From the NCBI GenBank assembly GCA_946481235.1, contig CAMLME010000015.1:1-18026 (forward strand): a stretch of 18,026 bases of DNA. Direction: 5' to 3'. The position numbers and the translations under genes are program-made. Shown one piece after another: positions 15,701 to 18,026 of the stretch. The stretch comes from an uncultured Methylobacillus sp. (lineage in GTDB: Bacteria > Pseudomonadota > Gammaproteobacteria > Burkholderiales > Methylophilaceae). How positions within the stretch are numbered: the stretch's first letter is position 1; each line of letters opens with the position of its first letter. The notes beneath the pieces are model-generated. The model did no database searches. It saw only the letters and a program-made list of their open reading frames with translations, and had not been told where the DNA came from.

Positions 15701-15872
15701 GATCATGGGGGGGCTGCTGCCCATCATGTGGAGTAGCGGCACCGGCTCGGAAGTGATGCGGCGCATCGCCGCACCGATGGTGGGCGGCATGGTGTCCTCT
15801 ACCGTGCTGACCCTGATCGTGATTCCGGCGATTTACGCGTTGGTAAAAGAGCATTCCATTAAAAGGAGTTGA
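12756..15872 (+). CDS. cusA: CusA-type RND copper/silver efflux pump
   Basis: The 1038-residue inner membrane proton antiporter belongs to the heavy-metal efflux (HME) RND group. The N-terminus has the family sequence VKTPLDAIPDLSDVQVIVYT. The TM4 proton-relay motif GAMVDAAIVMIENAHKHIE contains D402 and E409. The three methionines forming the periplasmic metal site of E. coli CusA (573, 623, 672) have counterparts here at M562 (LLYMPASLPG), M612 (PLEMFETVV) and M661 (RIDMLSTGI), with the same 50- and 49-residue spacing. This supports Cu(I)/Ag(I) rather than Zn/Co/Cd as substrate. The length is normal and 12 membrane helices are expected. The ATG is 1 bp after the cusB stop, with GAGGGG upstream. 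Confidence 0.96.
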   Translation: MLARIIEWSVRNVFMVLLATLFIVGAGIYALVKTPLDAIPDLSDVQVIVYTEVPGQAPQVVEDQVTYPLTTAMLSVPKSRVVRGFSFFGASFVYVIFEDGTDIYWARSRVLEYLNSVTGRLPRGVTPTLGPDATGVGWVYQYAVLAKNHTLEELRTIQDWYLRYQLTKAHGVAEVAGIGGFVKQYQVVLDPRKLQAYGIPLSRITQVIRDSNRDVGGRVVEMSETEYMVRGKGYLRGIGDLETLVLKSERGTPVLLRDVAHVELGPDERRGLAEMNGEGEVVGGIAMARYGQNALEVISNIKEKLAEIAPGLPAGVTVETVYDRSELIHRAIDNLKTTLFEESLVVALVCVLFLLHVRSALVAIIMLPVGVLIAFILMRALGLNSNIMSLGGIAIAIGAMVDAAIVMIENAHKHIERAPPDAPRVQLMIDACREVGPALFFSLLIITVSFLPVFTLEAQEGRLFQPLAYTKTFAMAGAALLSITLVPVLMLLFVRGKIMPERKNPVNRFLIWLYRPVIAWVMRWKKLTIFAAVLVLALSVYPFTKLGSEFMPALNEGTLLYMPASLPGMSVTKAAETMQTQNRIIKSFPEVASVFGKAGRANTATDPAPLEMFETVVNLKPESEWRPGMTIDKLIAELDQAVQLPGVSNAWTMPIKARIDMLSTGIRTPIGIKVFGKDLGEMEKLAKEIEAVVKTVPGTTSAYAERITGGYYLNIEPDRAQLARYGLTVGEVQEVIGGALGGETITTTVEGRERFGVITRYPRELRSSPDAIARQVLVPATGGALIPLGQLARISLEKGPPGIRTENALLSAYIFVDIRGRDIGRYVADAQRAVSEQVKFKPGYYATWSGQFEYMERAKARLKLVVPLTLFIIFVLLYINFRRLPETLIVMLSVPFALVGGVWLMYWLGYNLSVAVAVGFIALAGVAAETGVIMLIYLNHAYDELQAKRAAEGRPFAVADLYAAVMEGAVERVRPKMMTVVAIMGGLLPIMWSSGTGSEVMRRIAAPMVGGMVSSTVLTLIVIPAIYALVKEHSIKRS

Positions 15873-15874
15873 AT

Positions 15875-16453
15875 ATGCCTGAAATCCTTCCCAACCTGCA
15901 TCCGCTGATGGTGCATTTTCCCATCGCGCTGATTGCGGTGTCGGCGGTCTTCCATATCGCCGCGATCGCAACGAGGGGCAAATCTTGCGCCACCCATTGC
16001 GCCATCCTTGCCCACACCACGTTGTGGCTGGGCGCGCTGGCGGCGCTGCCGACCGTCTTGTTCGGCTGGCTGGCGTTCAACAGCGTCAACCACGACGAGG
16101 CCGGCCACGTTGCCATGCTGGCCCACCGCACTTGGGCGCTGGCGACGTTGGCGGTACTGGTGGTGCTGGCCGGCTGGGATGCCTGGCGCAGCAAGGTGGA
16201 CGCGGTGCCGGCCTGGTGGTTCGCGGGGGCGGTGATAGGCGCGTGGGGCATGGTCGCCACCACCGCCTGGCATGGCGGGGAGTTGGTGTACAGGCACGGG
16301 CTGGGTGTGCTCTCGTTGCCTGCCGCGGAATCCGGCCAGGGGGACGGACATGCGCATGGCGCCGCGATGGATGCCGAAGAGCATCCGCCTGCGGAGGCCA
16401 TGCATCCCGATGATGACACTCATGAGCATTCCCACGACGGGCATGCACACTGA
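15875..16453 (+). CDS. DUF2231 membrane protein with His-rich tail
   Basis: The 192-residue protein starts with the DUF2231 signature LHPLMVHFPIALIAVSAVF. It has about four membrane helices (roughly residues 11-30, 45-65, 85-105 and 115-135), including LWLGALAALPTVLFGWLAF and WALATLAVLVVLAGW. The C-terminal 40 residues are polar and His-rich (DGHAHGAAMDAEEH, then HEHSHDGHAH), a likely metal-binding tail. I use the ATG at 15875 because AAAAGGAG ends 6 nt before it; the TTG six bases upstream overlaps the cusA stop. The family has no firm biochemical role but recurs in heavy-metal and redox loci. In this operon a part in copper handling at the inner membrane is a reasonable inference. Confidence 0.85.
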   Translation: MPEILPNLHPLMVHFPIALIAVSAVFHIAAIATRGKSCATHCAILAHTTLWLGALAALPTVLFGWLAFNSVNHDEAGHVAMLAHRTWALATLAVLVVLAGWDAWRSKVDAVPAWWFAGAVIGAWGMVATTAWHGGELVYRHGLGVLSLPAAESGQGDGHAHGAAMDAEEHPPAEAMHPDDDTHEHSHDGHAH

Positions 16454-16475
16454 AATTCTGGAACTGGAGAAAATG

Positions 16476-16910
16476 ATGAAAACATGGATGCGCATTTGCG
16501 CGCTTGCATTGCTGCTGAATTCGACCATTGCCTTTGCCGGCCCGGCAGTCACCGTCCACAAGAGCCCGACCTGCGGCTGCTGCACAAAATATGTCGACTA
16601 CCTGCGGCAGAACGGTTTCAAGGTCACGGCGATCGACCAGGGCGACATGGACGGCATCAAGAAGCGTTACGGCGTCGGCGGCCGCGTCGCCAGTTGCCAT
16701 ACCACGCTGGTCAATGGCTATGTGGTCGAAGGCCATGTGCCGGTGGGCGCGATCCACAAGCTGCTCAGGGAAAAGCCGGCCATCGCCGGCATCAGCGTGC
16801 CCGGCATGCCGCTGAATTCGCCGGGCATGGGCGAGATGAAGAAGGGGACGTTGACGGTTTACACCATCCCAGGAGCGGAGGAGACTCCCAAGGTATTCTC
16901 GGTGGAATAG
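16476..16910 (+). CDS. DUF411 secreted metal-binding protein
   Basis: The 144-residue protein has a signal peptide (MKTWMRICALALLLNSTIAF, cleavage after Ala 21). The mature part is a DUF411 domain: VHKSPTCGCCTKYVDYLRQN with the CGCC cluster (C33, C35, C36), GVGGRVASCHTTLVNGYVVE with a further Cys-His pair, GHVPVGAIHKLLREKP, and the Met-rich GMPLNSPGMGEM. The conserved Cys, His and Met residues suggest Cu(I) binding in the periplasm. Such proteins are commonly encoded in copper-resistance islands beside RND pumps. Two consecutive ATG codons exist (16473 and 16476); the second has a better distance (6 nt) from GGAG at 16466-16469, but the first cannot be excluded. An upstream extension of the frame would overlap the DUF2231 gene and is rejected. 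Confidence 0.87.
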   Translation: MKTWMRICALALLLNSTIAFAGPAVTVHKSPTCGCCTKYVDYLRQNGFKVTAIDQGDMDGIKKRYGVGGRVASCHTTLVNGYVVEGHVPVGAIHKLLREKPAIAGISVPGMPLNSPGMGEMKKGTLTVYTIPGAEETPKVFSVE

Positions 16911-16919
16911 GAGCGAATC

Positions 16920-17588
16920 TTGGCCGACTGCTGCGAAGACAAGTCCTGCGAAATCGCTGCACTGCGCGACAAACACCGGCGAGTGCTGCAAATCGTGCTG
17001 GCGGTCAACGCCGTGATGTTCGCCGTCGAGGGCATCTCCGGCTGGCTGGCGCATTCAACCTCGCTCATGGCCGATTCGCTGGACATGTTCGGCGATGCCA
17101 CGGTGTATGCGATGAGCCTCTACGTGCTGGCGCGCAGCGAGCGCGCACAGGGTGTGGTTGCGCTGGTCAAGGGCGCGATCATGCTGGCGTTCGGGGTGGG
17201 CGTGCTGATCGAGGCCGCCTGGAAGGCGCTGCATCCGGTGATGCCGGAAGCGGCGACCATGGGCGTCATCGGCGCGCTGGCGCTGGCGGCCAACCTGTTG
17301 TGCTTCTACCTGCTGTACACGCATCGCGAGGACAACGTGAACATGAGTTCAACCTGGCTGTGCTCGCGCAACGATCTTTTTGCCAATACCGGCGTTTTAC
17401 TGGCCGCAGGAGCGGGTTATGTACTGGCATCCCGGTGGCCGGACATTATCGTGGGCACGCTCATTGCCGCGCTGTTCGTGAGTTCCGCGCTGCACGTCAT
17501 CCGCCAGGCGCGGGTAGCGATGCAGGCTCCTGCGCAGCACGCCCGCAGGATAGAACTGTCCAAAATAAAAGTGGTAAAAGGCGAGTGA
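16920..17588 (+). CDS. Cation diffusion facilitator-like transporter with atypical metal site
   Basis: The 222-residue membrane protein resembles the transmembrane domain of CDF transporters, with about six helices and no sizeable C-terminal cytoplasmic domain. The N-terminus is Cys-rich (MADCCEDKSCEIAALRDKH). The helix-2 motif is MADSLDMFGDATVYAMSLYV and the helix-5 motif is SRNDLFANTGVLLAAG. At the places where Zn/Cd exporters usually carry His/Asp-x3-Asp, this protein has D-x3-D and D-x3-N and no His. The substrate is therefore uncertain; the context suggests copper or another soft metal. It starts with TTG at 16920, supported by AGGAG 6 nt upstream; no in-frame ATG lies before the first membrane helix. 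The next gene begins 1 bp after its stop. Confidence 0.82.
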   Translation: MADCCEDKSCEIAALRDKHRRVLQIVLAVNAVMFAVEGISGWLAHSTSLMADSLDMFGDATVYAMSLYVLARSERAQGVVALVKGAIMLAFGVGVLIEAAWKALHPVMPEAATMGVIGALALAANLLCFYLLYTHREDNVNMSSTWLCSRNDLFANTGVLLAAGAGYVLASRWPDIIVGTLIAALFVSSALHVIRQARVAMQAPAQHARRIELSKIKVVKGE

Positions 17589-17589
17589 A

Positions 17590-18026
17590 ATGGACAGGCA
17601 CCATCCTTCGAGCGAAATCGTCAAGGATCCGGTATGCGGCATGACGGTGGAGGAATGTGCGCTTGAATCCGCCTACGAGGGCATCCGCTACTTCTTCTGT
17701 TCCGCGCAATGCCGCGAGCGTTTTCTCGCGACCCCGCATCTCTATGTTGGTTATCCGGGGCACCCAGCACCCGGGCAAAGAGGCGTGCAAGTCATGAAAA
17801 GACGCCGTTTCAAGCTCGCCCACCCCTTGTCCGCCTACGAGGCCGAACTGCTGCGCGAGGATTTGCGCGACATGATGGGGGTGCGCGAGATTCACGTCGA
17901 TGGCGAACTGGTCGAGATCACCTATGACCTGATGGCGGTGAACGCCGAACTGATCGAGGCGCGGTTGGCCGAGATCGGGCTCAGGCTGGGGCAGGACTGG
18001 CCCGAGCGGTTGCGTCTCGGATTCAT
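17590..18026 (+). CDS. YHS-domain protein with C-terminal HMA-like fold (cut by window end)
   Basis: The reading frame is open for 145 codons to the right edge of the window. Residues about 11-55 form a YHS domain (VKDPVCGMTVEECALESAYE, then YFFCSAQCRERFL) with Cys residues of the CGM...C and FC...C type, known in copper ATPases and metal-handling proteins. A basic linker (VMKRRRFKL) leads to a region with the beta-alpha-beta-beta-alpha pattern of an HMA domain (SAYEAELLREDLRDMMGV, then REIHVDGELVEITYD and AELIEARLAEIGLRLG) but without the CxxC metal motif. The start lies 1 bp after the previous stop, with AAAGG nearby. It could continue into a longer protein beyond the window. It is likely an accessory copper-binding protein of the operon. 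Confidence 0.75.
   Translation, partial: MDRHHPSSEIVKDPVCGMTVEECALESAYEGIRYFFCSAQCRERFLATPHLYVGYPGHPAPGQRGVQVMKRRRFKLAHPLSAYEAELLREDLRDMMGVREIHVDGELVEITYDLMAVNAELIEARLAEIGLRLGQDWPERLRLGF

Noticed and set aside
14448..15971. A 507-codon open frame on the minus strand opposite cusA
   Set aside because: It lies wholly antisense to the well-conserved cusA, and its translation is rich in His, Arg, Gln and Ala with no recognisable domain. It is a by-product of high GC at third codon positions.

Overview
The window looks like a chromosomal segment of a betaproteobacterium, probably of the Nitrosomonadales type. The evidence is the conserved aromatic/pyrimidine/ribosome neighbourhood tyrA-aroA-cmk-rpsA, an adjacent aat-bpt pair, and moderately high GC content. 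The genus cannot be fixed from the sequence alone. No rRNA, tRNA, CRISPR array or intact transposase was seen.

Region 1 (1-3648) is housekeeping and reads mostly on the minus strand: tyrA (prephenate dehydrogenase), aroA (EPSP synthase; ATGA overlap with tyrA), cmk (cytidylate kinase) and the 5' part of rpsA (ribosomal protein S1). An intrinsic terminator lies between cmk and rpsA, and a GC-rich hairpin sits in the rpsA leader. A 65-residue DUF2061 membrane-protein gene lies between aroA and cmk on the opposite strand. It has a strong ribosome binding site, a promoter overlapped by a Fur-box-like sequence, and a 3' end that overlaps aroA by 10 bp.

Region 2 (3649-4987) holds a divergently transcribed cytosolic 5'-nucleotidase gene. 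Immediately after its stop codon comes a 259-bp non-coding element bounded by perfect 24-bp inverted repeats, which looks like a MITE, and then a further long hairpin.

Region 3 (4988-9000, minus strand) is a tightly packed operon: copA-type copper P-type ATPase, a membrane-anchored cupredoxin-like protein, aat and bpt. Every junction overlaps (4, 4 and 17 bp), so copper export and N-degron tagging of proteins are probably translated from one message.

Region 4 (9085-18026, plus strand) is divergent from copA and is a copper/silver efflux locus. It encodes a small secreted Cys/His/Met-rich protein with a possibly leaderless start, a CusF-like periplasmic chaperone, and a complete CusC/CusB/CusA-type tripartite RND pump. 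The three substrate-path methionines of CusA are conserved. Downstream come a His-tailed DUF2231 membrane protein, a DUF411 secreted metal-binding protein, a cation diffusion facilitator with an unusual metal site, and a YHS-domain protein cut by the window end. CusB carries a tandem pair of heavy-metal-binding domains. No copper-sensing regulator (CueR, CusRS, CopRS) is encoded in the window. Candidate operators are short 6-3-6 dyads in the copA/plus-strand divergent region and upstream of cusF.

Functionally, CopA would move cytosolic Cu(I) to the periplasm. CusF, DUF411 and related proteins would bind it there, and CusABC would expel it across the outer membrane.
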